In this document: positions 37,401 through 52,400 of the stretch, one piece after another
Numbering within the stretch: the stretch's first letter is position 1
Layout of the letters: every line of letters begins with the position of its first letter
Assembly (NCBI RefSeq): GCF_037042905.1
Contig: NC_087247.1
Coordinates: 35,977,420-36,041,419 of the forward strand
Direction of reading: 5' to 3'
Length of the DNA stretch: 64,000 nt
DNA from: Lytechinus pictus
Taxonomy: Eukaryota; Echinodermata; Echinoidea; Temnopleuroida; Toxopneustidae
The notes under the pieces: model-generated
Databases searched by the model: none
Told to the model about the DNA's origin: nothing
Seen by the model: the letters and a program-made list of their open reading frames with translations, nothing else
Program-made: the position numbers and the translations under genes

Positions 37401-40400
37401 GTAAGTGTAAATATGTATCTATAAGTGATATGTATATAAATATATCCAAAAAAGAAATGTATATGAAAAAATATATATAAATACACATATGGTGTAACTG
37501 ATATTGTAATCCGCTAGGTGTGACGGGAAAAAAACATAAGACTACATAGTAGGAAAAAAAAAAAAAACCTGTATATGTGAAAAAGAGGAAGCAAATTGCC
37601 TAAAAAGGTAAAAGCAAATATAGAAGAGAGGGGGTGTATTATGAAGAAACCATAGTATACATGTAAATAAGCAAATGTGGTAAATCTAAAAGAGGTGAGT
37701 GGAGAAAAAACAAATATATATAAATATATATAATAATTATTATATCGCCTGAATAAGGAAGGAAAAATTGGAGCTGAGCTTGTATGAGATATGGGAGGAA
37801 AGTAGAGTAAGAAACTATTATGTAACTATTCAAAAGAGCTGAGGGGAAAAATTATATGTATATATAAATTGAAAGTGGATAGGAAAGAAAAATCAGTCGT
37901 TCCCCTCTTGGATGTTCAGGCCATGAGGTTGGGTGGTGCGAAGTCGTCTCATCCAGAGCTTCTCCCTGCTAGTACGGACTGAGTCAGGACGGGTACCTAA
38001 AGATTCGATGCCCTGTAGCATCATGTCAGTGATGGAGTGGTTGGGGAGGTTAAAATGGCGGCCAACTGGAGTGTCCAGCTTTGCTGTGTTGACGGTGGAT
38101 CTGTGCCCGTAGAATCGTTTCTTGAGTGTGGTCTTGGTTTCCCCTATGTATTGTACCCTACAAACTCTGCAAGTGATGAGATATACAACATTAGTGGTAG
38201 TGCATGTGATGTTGCCCTTGATTTGGTGAGACAGGCTGGTAGAGTTGCTGGTGAAAGTATCGCCCTCGTGAAGGTGTATTTCACATATGATGCACCTGTT
38301 GCTGGTGCATTTGAAGGTGCCATGCTGTATGGGAGAAGAATGGTTAGTGAGGGAGGGCACTTCAGCACGAACAATGAGGTCCCTGAGATTCGGTGGGCGT
38401 CGGTATGCTAGAAGGGGAGTATCGGGAACGGCCTGTTGGAGACGATCAGAAGTGTGTAAAATGTGGTGGTTATCAAACAGGATTTTGCGGAGAGGGGGTA
38501 GATTGGGATGGAAGGTGGTCACAAGCGGTATTCTTTAATAGTGTTATATTAAATCTTCTCTTAACTTTGGTAAATACCCTAAAAGTGTTTGTCACAATAT
38601 TAATAGATTGATACGGTATTTATAGATGATATGAAAGTAATACCGCTGTATATCTTTAGAGACTTATATCCTTAGCGACGATTTAATTAAAAAAATAAAA
38701 CGGTATGAGAAATACTGTTTCTCATCCGTAAGTGAAATAATTTCATACTTTCTGTTTTTCTTTATGTCAAGCGTGGCGAGACTGTTGACTATAATGATCA
38801 TGACTATCAAAGCGATTACAAAGATATCATTGGAATTGCTTTTGAACAATTTAATTTTATAGTAAATGTAATTCTGACTTTGATGGTTTTTTATTTTATT
38901 TTTAGGTTGTCCGGAATATGAGAATCTTTGCCTCTGTTACTGAGCCACAAGGTATCATTCGATCAGAAGCTGGTTTCGATACAAGAACTCTTGCATCTTC
39001 ACTAATCTCACTGGCAGTTGATAGTATCAGCTCTGCGGCAGTCTCTAGTAAGTAGATAATAATATTTTGATATAAAAGGACAGGATCACACTAGATTTTT
39101 AGTATGAAATTGAACACACTGACGTAAATTATTTGAAATAACATTTCCTACAAATTCATGATGTATGATGGCGAATGTTATTGTACGTTTTTCTGTTTGT
39201 TGGTGATTTTTATAGCTGCCAGAAGTTATAGCGGAAGGGTGTATGACTTGATGAACTACACCCAGACGAGTGCAGCGGGTTCATCTTCATCTTCATCGTC
39301 ATCAGGCTCCTCATCATCATCTGGATCTTCCTCAGGTGCATCGTCGGGCTCGTCATCGGTTCATAGCTGGTTCGTGGTGGCGTATGAACCCAGTGAAGAT
39401 CAACAAAACCAATATAGGAATTATTATAACAAGGAAGGAATCTATGGTGACTTTATAATCCGGTACAACGTAGCACCTCGAGGAGGAGTTGGATGGGTGC
39501 AGGTATGATCTTTATTCGTATTTAGGTACATTCTAGAATTTTCAATATAAAACGTATCTAAATAATAAATAATTGCAATAAATAGTATTCATAACTGCCC
39601 AAAGCGTAATGTAAGAAGTATTTTTTTAAGTATAGGCGTACGGGTATAATGTAAGAAACACGAGATATTCGGAAATTAAAAAGGGGAGTTTGGAAAGTGG
39701 CGTCTTCGGGTAACCTTTAAATGTACACAAATTTCTAGAGAGCTGTATACCAACATCTGCAAAAGCCCGTTCCCGCCTGCTTTTTGCATTTTTCATACTT
39801 GTTAGTTTAGATCACAGTGAACATAAGCAGATGGATATAGCGTTCAAGGACAGTTTCCCCTCTCAGAAACATTCAATACCCCTTTCTCTCACTTTTGAAA
39901 ATGATATGTTGCCACAAAATCGAAATAGTATATTACCCTCTTCTAAAGATAAGAATAAATAGAAAAATCTAAACGAAAAGCTTTCTTATTTCTTGTTCAA
40001 TAGAAGTGTTTAATTCAACTTATTCCATACGTATCAAATATTTCATATTCTTAACATTCCATTCTTCCTCATGTTTACCTTGTAAAGACGGATGGACCAA
40101 ACTTCATCCATCGCTTTGCACCTCGTTCATTGGCGCCAGTCAACAAAAGAGTAGTATTCGTTCTGGATTTCAGCGCCTCAATGTACCCTAGGAAACTGCG
40201 TCAGACAAAAGCAGCCATGAATTCAATCTTAGATCAGATGAGTGAGAATGACCAGTTCAATATCATGCCCTTCTCTGATGATATCTATCGATGGAAAGAA
40301 AATGAAATGGTCACAGTTACTCCGGAAACGGTAACCGAAGCGAAGGAATATATCAGGCTGTTTAAATACAAAAGAGGTACTGTATATCTCAAATAGTTGT

Positions 40401-43400
40401 ATAAGACTACTATCGATCTAAGATTCATGAAAAGGGAAAATACCAAATATCGTTTACGCATCATCATTCAAATCATTCTCTTGAGAAGTCATTTAATGAA
40501 CTTCACGTTTAGTATATTACGAACATCACGTTTAGAGGTTTTATTGATGGGCGTAGCCTTTTAATATTTTGTTTACATTGATTTTGATTTTTTTAGCCAC
40601 GACCATTGCCCTCATTCGCGACAGAACTGATAACCATGCCTCTGGCAATGATCGGACTTTAAATGTTGTGGGTTTTGTTTTTCAGGAACAAATCTCAATG
40701 ATGCTATGCTGCAAGGATTTAGGCTCTTGGAAGCAACAGGTTCAATGGATTCTAGTAGTGAGAACCCTATGGTGTGCATCCTTTTCTTGCTCACTGATGG
40801 CAAACCTTCTAGCGGTACCACTGACCTTAACGTCATCGAAAGCAACGTCCGAGCAGCCAACAACAGAAGATGTTCCCTAGTCACTCTCGGCTTTGGCAAG
40901 CTGGTCGATTTTAATTTTTTGGGTCGTCTTGCGTTGCAGAATCGAGGAATTACCAGAAAGATTTTTGAGTCATCGTCAGCTACAGTTCAGCTGCAAGGTT
41001 GGAAAATAAAGCTTGTCTTTAAAAAAGAATTATGGGGGGAATAGTTTTGTATTTTGTATGCAACAATCTTAAAATACGAGGCAATATCACAAAATAACCT
41101 TTTTTTTTCCTTTTGATAAGAATTAAAGTGGCTTATAGGCTAAAACTCAAACATATTTTTCACATCACCAAAGCAATAACCAATAACCATTATTTTGAAT
41201 AAGGAAGTTAGAGTCTAACAAACTACATAAGAGCAAACAAATTGTTTTTTTTTTTTATTATTTGGAATTCCTTGCCTCCTGAAATTCAACACACACAATT
41301 CAATTCACTTTTTAAAAAACGATTGAAAAAATTATTCCTCTCCAACCTAAATAACCGTTAAACAATTTTCCACTCGGCATTTTAGAGGACCGGAGTGTGG
41401 CGTCGCAACAGTATTCTTTTTCTTTATCCCTCTCAGACAGGTTGCTTGCATTTTTTAAACGCAGCCTCATTTTCTTGTTTGTTTTTTCTTAATGATTCAC
41501 TTAGTGACCGGCTGGCATGTCGTCAGTGTCTTGGTTTGAAAGAAAGTACTGACGACGTGCCCGCCGATCATTGCAATCAAACTCTGATATTACTGTTGTG
41601 GCTACGCATTCCGGTACTCTGTTCTATTTGTAAATCATTTTCTATAACCACTCTTATGTTTTTATTCTTGGTTTCCCTTTTTGCAAGCCTTTGAGGCTTT
41701 TTGGGATACCTTTTTCTTTCATTATTTTTTTTTCAAATCTCATCTTAATGTTTCATGATTATATTTGTATATTTATGTTCAAAATAATGTATGATATTTG
41801 TATGTTTTTACATGTATATATTATTGAAAGAAATAAATGAGAATATTTCCACTCTCCCTCAATACAATTGTCATTTAACTTGGATCAAACTTCTTAAAGT
41901 TTATTTAGTAATAAGGTGGAGACTTTGAGAAGTGAAATTTTGATGGTATACAATTAATTCACCTAGACAAACCTATCATCGCTTTGATAATAAGTTTGCA
42001 ATATGCGACAAAATTATTTTTTTCTACTTTGATTGACATATATTTTATTCATTAATCAGGTGTGTACAACGAGGTCGCCACTCCGCTCCTCTTCGATATC
42101 GTGGTTGAATACCTCAACAATGCCGTCATTGGACAGTCATTATCAGCAAGCAATTTCTCCAATTATTACAACGGTTCAGAATTGATCATTTCCGGTATTC
42201 TTAGCGATGAAGAGCTCGGAATACTGCCAATCAGAATCACAGCCGTCGGATCCGATGGCCCTATTACTATTGAGGAAGACGTCGACTTAAGTGTAAGTTC
42301 AGACATTAATTCACTCCAACTTGATCATCTTTGAAAATATCTTTCTCTAATATATTTTCCGTATTTTAATGTACACCTACACATACATCGTACATGCCTA
42401 TCTCTAATTTTCTTCTCGTGATCCGTACGATATCATTCTCAATTCTGTCTGTCGATGGATGGTTAGAAGGTACGATCTACCGAGTTTACATCTTTGTAAG
42501 ACAGTGGAAGTTGATCAAAACTGCTACCTCATGTTAATGGAATAGGCGCTCTAAAACAAATGTAAATATGATACAACGTGTCATTCCTCATTATAAAAAT
42601 ATCAATGGCATATTGAATGAAGAGTGCTTGTGGCACTATGTAGCTTTACTTAAAGATACTCTGTTTTACGTCTCATAGAAAGGAAAAACATATCTCATAA
42701 GCCATTGCATTACAGTTTCGCTTACATCCATGCTTCATCAAATATTGACCACGTGTAGACGGAGATAAGCTATTAGTAATATTGAGCTTCTTGTGGATTC
42801 GTTACGAAACTGATTTGTGTCTTCTAGCAAGCAAGAAAGTCATAATCCGAACGCGCACCTTGTTTCGTTGAAGGCGTCACTTTGAAACCCTGAGGTTATC
42901 ATCTCCTGGTATGTCATTTCATTTAATGCCCATTGCAATGGTTTCAGATTTCTCTGACTAGCATATTCAACAATTTAGTGGTATCTGTACTAATCTATTT
43001 AGGGCTTAAAAGTTTAAGTGAAGGGAGGAAGAATTACCAAATACTTATATAAACATTCGTCCCAATCTTGTAATTTTTACTCGTTTGCAAGGAACATTAC
43101 ATGCCCATTTACCCTTAAAGGGCAAGTGCATCCCAAGAAAAGTTGATTTAAATAAAAAGAGAAAAATCCAACAAGCATGACACTAAAACCTTCATGAAAG
43201 TTTGAGGTAAAATAAGAAATTTATGACATTTTAAATTTTTGCTTAGTTTCAAGAAACAGTTATATGCAAATGAGGGGACTGATAACCTCACACACTCACT
43301 ATTCATTTTGTCTTTCATTATATGAAATATGAAGAATTTTAAATTTCTCCTTATCGTCATGTGAATCGAAGATTTATTCCTCCCTTAACATGTTGTATTA

Positions 43401-46400
43401 CCATTATTTTAACATTTTGTGGTTCGGTCAAATTGTTCATTATTGTCAAATCTGTAAAATATGAAATATTGTTTAATTCAAACAATAAAACATAAAAGAA
43501 ATAGAAAGTGAGGGACATCATCGACTCTCTCATTTGCAGATCACTAAATTGTGCAAATAACTGTTTTGTGAAAAATAAGCAGAACTCGAAAATGTCATAA
43601 CTTTCGTATTTTACATCCAATTTTAATTATGCTTGTTTTATTTTACTCTTTTGATCAAAATCAACATTTTTTTTCTGGGATGTACTTGACCAACATTTTT
43701 CTCAATTATAGCCATGATCTTCAGGTTTTTAGTTGATTGATTTGTACAATTACGAGTCCATTTTACCATGTCGAATAAGTCCTTGTCAATACCATGTTGA
43801 CAATTTCATAAAGCCACGAATAGAAAAGAACCATATAACAAAATGAACGTCACATCTTCTAAAATCATCTATTACTACATAATCATATTCCAATGTAATA
43901 ATAACAATATACAGCATTGTATGAGGTTCCGATTATATATCACCCCCGGCTTTAGTGCCAGCTGCTAAAGGCGTTTTGGAACGCCTTCTCAACAAATTGC
44001 TCCTCAGTTTATACCGATGTTCTTTTCCAGCACTATGAAGTTCCTCACTTCGCTCTGTTGTGTTCATGGAAGCTTATTACTAATCATGCATGCTAACATT
44101 TTGAAATTGTGCATTTTGTATTTTTTTTGTAAAGCATATCCCGAAAAATAGTGTGATGATTTTGATTTAGAAGAGCAAGTGTGCAATGAATAAAGACGAA
44201 AATCAATGTTCTCTCTTTTTATCCTGAAATTTCTTCACAGAACAATCAATTGCTCCGCGGTGAAAATATACCTACGGACTTTACGGAACGCACATACGCA
44301 TTTCTTATAGTGCGCGAGCTTTTCGATAAGTTCACGCTAGCCAACGATGCCCAGGAGCGGGATGCAATCATAGCCAAGACACAGGAGATATCACAGCGAT
44401 ATAATCTGCTGACTCCTATCATGTCCATGGTGCTCACCCGCTCAGGGGCTTCTGCTGGCTCCGCAACGGGAGATGGAACAGTTGGGGACGACAGTAACAT
44501 CATTCTCAGCAATGGGAACACCATAACAGCGAGTCGCCCTGATCGGTTCGTTTGGGATATCTTGGGACCATCCTATGGCAACATCGGTCAACCAGGCAGT
44601 GCCATAGGAATCGGAGCAGCATCGTGTCCAGTGATTCCAACACCAGCAATGTCGACAACACCGTCCCCTACCACAACCACTCCACCTCCAACAACCACCA
44701 CACCACCGACAACTACAACCCCGCCGACGACTACGCCAATCCCTACCACCACAACGCAGCCGACTACCACCCCAGTCCCTACTACAACTACTTTGCCAAC
44801 AACTACACCTTCTCCAACCACAACGCCAATGCCTACTACAACAACACCAATGCCAACGACCACAACACCTGTACCAACTACCACAACACCAATGCCAACT
44901 ACCACAACACCTGTACCAACTACCACAACACCAATGCCAACTACCACAACACCGGTCCCTACTACAACCACAGAACCTACAACTACACCTATTCCTACCA
45001 CAACCACGCAACCTACAACAACACCTTTGCCTACAACTACCACACCTCTACCTACAACTACCACGCCCATGCCAACTACAACCACGCCCATGCCTACTAC
45101 TACCACCCCTTTGCCAACAACTACGGAAGAACCTACTACAACAACGATGCCGACCACGACAACTATTCAAACTACTACAAGAAGGACAACAACCCCCAGG
45201 CAGCGTCAACCGGTAAGAATCTACTACCCTTTTTACACAGGATTTTCTTAACCCCGGACTATCGCTAACCCCGTACTATCCTTAACCCCGTACTATTTTT
45301 TTTCCTTTTTACACATGCCAAATTGTTATTGCTAACCCCGGATAAGGAATGCTAGCTTTTCACACACGAAACTCGCTAACCCCGGACTAGTGGTTTTTGT
45401 CGATCATTCGTAGTACAAGTACTTCACTCGTACCATTTTACACACGCTACAATTTCCTTAACCCCGTACTATAGGTGGGGCCAAATTGCCATTTAGCCCC
45501 ACCTATAGTACGGGGTTAAGCTTAGCCCACTTTCGTTTTACACTAGCGATCTTAACCCCGTACTATCGCTCTTAGCACCGCAATTGCTCGGATAACCCTG
45601 CTTTTTTGCAGGGCCAAATAATCCCGTACTAAAGGTGGGGTTAGCCCACTTTGCAAAAATGCTGTGTAAAAAGAAAGTGGGCTAAGCTTAACCCCGTACT
45701 ATAGGTGGGGCTAAATGGCAATTTAGCCCCACCTATAGTACGGGGTTAAGGAAATTTTAGCGTGTGTAAAAAGGGTATACTGGACTTCTGACAGGTCATG
45801 TTATTCTAGATTTTTTTGTTTACATTCACAAAACTAATTTCATTACATGAGTATTACTCGCGGTACTAAGCCAACTTTATACATTTGAATTAATGGAAGG
45901 ATTCGATCAAGAATAACCTTTTCCTGCTTTCCTTAGCCTTGGCTGCCAAACATGGTTGTTATTAGTAATGTTAATGTGTACATCAATCTTAATGTTGACT
46001 TCGACTGGGCAGCAGAAAATGTATTTTGTGCATCGTCATTTAAGGTGAAAGATAATAAGATTGACTCTTTTTCATGCATTTATAACCATATTTAGAAAGG
46101 ACCTGTGTCACTGACTCGATACTATGTAGAATCTGATACAACTGAGCGCTATACGCGAACATCTGTAACAGCTTCGTATATCCACAGTAACCAAGAGGAC
46201 CAGGTTATAGAATTCAGTCAGCAAATACCAAGCAAAGCTTTCATATCAAATTTCTACGTGTAAGTATCTTTCGACATAAGGGTGTTTGGTTTGTCCCTTA
46301 CCCAAATGGGCATATCCTATAATGTTCCTTTAAATCACCTCCATATACTTTAAAATAATGACAAGTCACGTTTCAACATCGATGTTTCGATTTTTTCATC

Positions 46401-49400
46401 TTGTTTCTGAAAATCCCAATCTCTAGGCTTCTCTCCTCTTCCATCTTATCTGATTTCGTAGTCATAATCGCCAAACTAGATTGTCAGCACAAGTTTTGAA
46501 TCTTTGAAAAGAAGATCCACTAGAGAACAAAACACATGATGCTCCTCGGTTGGAACGTTGTAAGGACCGTCTTCAATCGTACCAGAGAGTTGATATTTAC
46601 TATTCTGTTTTGTTTTCCTATCACTAGAGATGTCGGTGGTCGGAGATACAGGGGCGTTGTCCAAAATATCCAGGAGGATAATTGGCAAGAAGTATTTGCC
46701 AGCAATAGTGACAGAGGGCAGATTGTCGCATTTCTAGCGCGGCGGTAAGACTTGATTTAAACTTGAATTAACTTTGACTGCTGTTTGTTGCATTTTAGGT
46801 TTCTCTTCTAGAAATCTCAGGAAAGAGTATCAAATATGTGAAACAGCCTTTTGTAAAAACAAAAAAAAATAATGTTGATTTTCATAATTCGATATTTTTA
46901 CAATGACTTCCTTTATTGAAAAATATATTAAACATTATAAATTTTAAATTGTATTTATCTTATTCTTTGACGCATCTAGCTTTTCAGTGGTGTCAGCGAG
47001 GTAAATCAATTTTTTTTGCGAAATATCGTATACATGGTCTTTGATATGATATTATTTTATGCCAAGAGCATCAGTGGTCCGAAATGAAAACGTATTTGAA
47101 ATTTAGGCGTTCAAGAACTGTCCATTTCATATTAGTTATCATTTTCTCTCATTTCATTTGACGACAGAGATCCTGCCAAAGATGCTTTTGTCATGTCAGT
47201 CCCCGACGTAGCACGTGATACACCCGTCACCTTTGTTCTCATTTACGACCAACTCATGGATAAGGTCAGAGGTCAATATCAACAAAGAATCAACGTTAAT
47301 CCTCGCCAAATAATTGATAATTTGGGTGTCGACGTCCAAGTAACCGAACCGCAGAGGATCAAGAATATATCCGCTGCTTTCCAAGGTAAACCGGCCGCAG
47401 CACCAAGTGATGTCGACCTATCAAAGGATCTGGTGAGAGAAAGCAATTCTCGCTATAAGTTCCGATATATGCCGACACCGAACGAGCAACGTGACGTTTC
47501 AGACGATGGCGTAGATGGTGACGTCGTTTTGACGTACACCTTAATGGACACACCAACTGGAAGTCATACACAGGTGATCTCTTACTGAAGAACTTATCAA
47601 ATGTATTCATGCATATTCTTACATTACTGTTGCACCAAACAATCAATAATATAGTTCTCTAGTATATGTAATATTTTTTCTGTCATAATTATGGTGGATA
47701 GCCCTTTTAGCATTTTCAATGATGCATTCATGCATGAGAAAATCGGATGGAAACACAAACATTTTTTATGACAAAATATAAGAATAGAACACGCGGTACA
47801 CATATAAACCACTCATTCCTGTCAAATTATATATATTTAGAGATCTTTGGTAAGTAAGAAATAGCTATAATAGCTTCTTTTCATGCATTTCGGTAATTGC
47901 TAATGTAGGCTGGTATTTCTGAGTTGCGCAAAGAATCGGACGTGACAACCATTGCGTACTGTTTACGCCAAATGAGGATTAATGATTTGATTTTCTTCGC
48001 ACTCTCCGCAGGTTCAAAACGGCTACTTCGTCCACTTCTATTCACCAATTGGACTAGATGTCATCAGCAAACAAATCGTATTTGTCATTGACGTCAGTGC
48101 TTCAATGTACGGTACCAAGCTAAGTCAAACCAAAGAAGCATTGAAGACCATGTTAGATAACTTAAACCCGACTGACTACTTCAATATCATTACCTTCTCT
48201 GATGGTGTCCAATATTGGCGAGAAAATAGACGTCTTGCTCCAGCTCAGAGACGGTACATTGACGACGCCGTGGCATATGTTGACAGTCTGCGAGATGACT
48301 CTGGTAAAGTGATATCGAAGTCTTATATTGTCTTGATGAGCATAAATCAAAACTCTAAAATGATCCCCTAACAAGATAGTAATAACTATCTACATAACTA
48401 ATAAACTTGATTATCAATAGCTACAATTATAAAACGTTAAATGTGGCAAAGGTTTTTATAAGGTAGGGTTCAATATAGCATGACTTTGTATTTTATACAA
48501 CACTAAAGAACAGAACCATAGTTGTACAATTAACTCTCCTCATTCTCCATTCGCTCCACAGAAACGAATCTTAATGAGGCCATTATAAAGGCGGGTGAGC
48601 TTCTCGACAGTGAAGCCCGTTACAATCGTCCTGATGATAACTTCTATAGCATGATGATCCTACTGACCGATGGAAGACCTTCTGTCGGAACAACAGATCA
48701 ACAGGAGATCTTGGACAATGCACGTGATGTCATCAACGGCAAGCATTCACTCAACATTCTCGGCTTTGGCCGTCTGGTCGATTTCGATCTCCTTGTCAAG
48801 TTGGCCTACGAAAACAACGGCACTGCGAAGATGATCTACGAAGGTACCACTGCTGCGGAACAACTCCGTGAGTTCTACTTCGAACTCTATCGTCCTCTTC
48901 TCTTTGATGTGACAATGGACTATCCTGGCGGAGTAGCGGATGGACGTACGCTGACTAAAAGAACATTCCCTGTTTATTACGATGGCTCTGAAATGGTCGT
49001 GGCTGGAAAATTGAGTGAAGATCCACTGTCCGATATTTTGAGAGGAACAATCGACCTCAGGTCTGATCAAGGACCAACAAGAAAGTATCTCTCCATTGAT
49101 ACAACGGTAAGACTTTTAAGAAATTATATGTAATAGTATTAGCCGATGACAATTTTGTATTTAATGCACCTGATGGAAAATATCAATGTAATATTTAACA
49201 TAGTTGGTCGACATCAAATAGCTTAATCACTGTAGTAAGGTGGGCTAGTATGTTCATTATATACAGCTATATACTTGCAAAGTGTAAGATACAGCTAAGA
49301 AATATCTTTGATTGATGACAAAGGACAAATATAACAAAATAAGATCGTTTCGGAAGGCCCTTTGATTCGTCATTGTTAAGAAAGAATCAGCAGAGCTCCA

Positions 49401-52400
49401 TATCACATCATTGTCATCCTAAAAACTTGATAACTCACACATTATTTCTACAGCAAACATCGCCAGAGCTCGGTCAATCACGGGCAGTCCCAGATGTTGT
49501 CCACCGAATATGGGCCATGAAGAAACTTGAAAACCTGATAAAGGATTTTGGAGAAAGTACCGATCCTAATGAGAGATACACTATTGCTGAGGAAATAATT
49601 AAACTCTCCAAAGAAGAAAACTTTGTGACCCCTCTGACTCCAATGACCCTCGTAGATCCAGCAACTGGCGATTCTATGGATGGAACCGAAGGCTGGATGC
49701 CATTGCCTGCTTACAGCAGAGCAAACACAGAACGAAATTTGCTAAAGGAGGCTATTGGTACGTGGATTGTTTTCATTAAGAGACCTGAATGAATAAAATA
49801 ATTGCTTTTTTTCACCCCGAGACTGATGGTTGACTTTTGGTTTTATATTTGTCAAATCAAGTCAGTCAAAAGCTGATAAGCGAGTGCCTATAAAGCTGCT
49901 CCAAGTATTGGGATATGTTTTTTTTTTTAATGAGAGAAGACCTGTTATCAATCTGTTAGTAACCTGCACCCGCGTTTAACGTTTTAATGATTTCAGGAAA
50001 GGATCCCACAGATGTAACTCCAAAGATTCATGATGCTCCTTTAGCTGTAGAAAGTGATGTGAGTATTCATATCATCATTCTAGTGGGTTTGGCTTAGGTG
50101 ATATCTTATCTTATTAATGGGGATTCACGTCTTTTCACTTGTAAACTTTTTTTTTGGACAAGACATTAATTTCATCTAGATGTTTCTATTAATGTTTCGG
50201 ATAGTGGGGACATGCTACTTTGAACAAATTTAACAAAAGTAAAAAATCACAAGTTACCAATTAAGAGTTTATGCCTCAAAGCACCATCGGTTTACTCGTC
50301 ATGTAAAATCTTTGTAGGCCTATGAGTTGTTTATATTTAATGAATGTGTAGTGATTAAATGACTATAGAGAAATAGTAGACTAATGATCGACTTTCGACA
50401 AGGCACTCTTGTCGTAATGCAATGCATTGTATCTCCACATAACAATGATCAACGGAATTATGTGTACCCAAAATATGCGCTATAAAGATACCAACATTCG
50501 GGCTGGTTGAAGTACATTTTACCATTCATTGTAAATCCATGCTAATCCATTAAAGTTACACAACTCACTTCTATTCGAGGTATATGTATATTTATCATAT
50601 TCTTTTAATCTCAAGGATGGTATCAACATTGGTCGCTTCGATGTAGATTCTGTCATTGTTCTCCGATATGCAAGCACTGAAATCGAAAGCGAGATGGTGA
50701 ACGAGGCCCCAACCACAGGACAGGCTGTCTTCAAGCAGAAGGTTCCCTCTAATGCTTTTATCACCGGCCTTAAGATGTAAATAATATTTTCTCACTAACC
50801 TATTTCTTCTAGACATGTTCTATAAATATTGGAATATGTACGTTATTAATTGTTAAATAAGATAAGGACATGATGGTTTTGATTATTTTATCCTTGAAAT
50901 ATAATTCTCTTTACTTGGGAATGCATTATTTTATTGGCTAATTACCAAAAGCTTCTTGGACGTTCACTGAAACCGAAATGTGCGCTCTTTCTTTGATTAT
51001 TGATTTTGAAGTTATCTAGTATGATTTATCAAATTGAGAAATTGCATATTGGATCAAAGGACCGCGGTAATAGGTTTCTTGGAAATATACTCAAATGATA
51101 TTATAATTATATACACTTTCTTTCGTTTTGTTGCAGGCGTCTAAATGGTCGGACATATACAAGTGACGTAACGGATCCACAAGACACTGCTGGTCTTGGA
51201 CTAGGAATCTTAGAGATTGGACCAAGTGGAGGAATACTATCACCTCTGTAAGACAACCCTTATTTATTATGATATATTTAACGAAAACCGTTTATTACTA
51301 CTGCGAAGTGAGAAAATGTGATAAGACAATGACAATATAGAATGTAAGGGATGTAAAGAATATAGTTTCTTTTTCTCCATGTATATGAATGCAAGTATTC
51401 ATCGTTAAATAAGAAACAAAGTAAATTCCATGATTAAGAAAAATTTATTACGCAATTTTATTTTTAAAAGGGGGTACCGTAAATCTATTTTTAATGAAAG
51501 TTTTCATCTTCAAAATTTCCCTTGATTTCCATTAATTCTATTTTAGCGACCTAGAAAACAACATCTTGGTGGTTTCGGTTCCAGTAGACCCAGGCAACTT
51601 TGTAATATTCACTCTCACCTATGAAGAGATGCTTCATAAAAGACTAGGCGCCATCGAACAAAAGATCGGAATCTTCCCTGGAGAGGTCAGATATATATAC
51701 TTTTTTTTTGTTATTCCTCTTCCAGTGGTCCTTTTCACAATTGCAGTGAAACACAACGTGAATTTCGCCTTATCAGAAGCACATTTCAGTCTTGTGTTAA
51801 TTTTTAAATACGTTTTAAAAGCAACTTTTTTGCGATGGGCCACAGCATTAATTAATGTGCAAAGACTGTCCAATTTAGACGTCCCCTTATTCCGTTTCAT
51901 CAATGACTTAGTCATTGAATGTTTGAATTATTATTATTAGGAAGGGAACATGTGACCTGACGGTTATACGAGAAATGCTCTGGATCTGTTTGTGTATGGC
52001 ATATAACTTATATCGTGTAGAAAGAAGGGTTGCCATGTATTACGACCGCCTCATTGTTTAGATAATTGGTAATATGTAAAGGGTTGGTGATAGGAATTCA
52101 GTAAGTGCAGGATCTATATCCCAAAACACTTGACTTTCGAGTAAAAAGCGGCACGGGATAGTTCTGGCAATAACCATATCATATCAGCAAATATATTATG
52201 ATACCTGCCGATAGTCGGTGATCAGATGATGCATTAGAGAGACCTCTATGACTTTCAATCATGCTTTCATTATGGTATATATCATCCTACTATTAATACA
52301 GATTGTCGACATCATGACACTCCGGACAACGGTCATCGAGCCCCGAGGATTCGAGCACAGCAAAGCCTTCTTCGTTGACCAGTCCGATCCAGCAACACCG

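Noticed and set aside
38037..38538. Plus-strand open frames of 124 and 83 residues
   Set aside because: They overlap the GIY-YIG coding frame of the Penelope-like element on the opposite strand.
44442..45157. Two minus-strand open frames of 189 residues rich in Cys/Arg/Gly or Val/Gly
   Set aside because: They are antisense shadows of the Thr/Pro minisatellite in exon 11 of the ITIH gene; the plus frame continues a recognisable ITIH domain and has proper splice sites.
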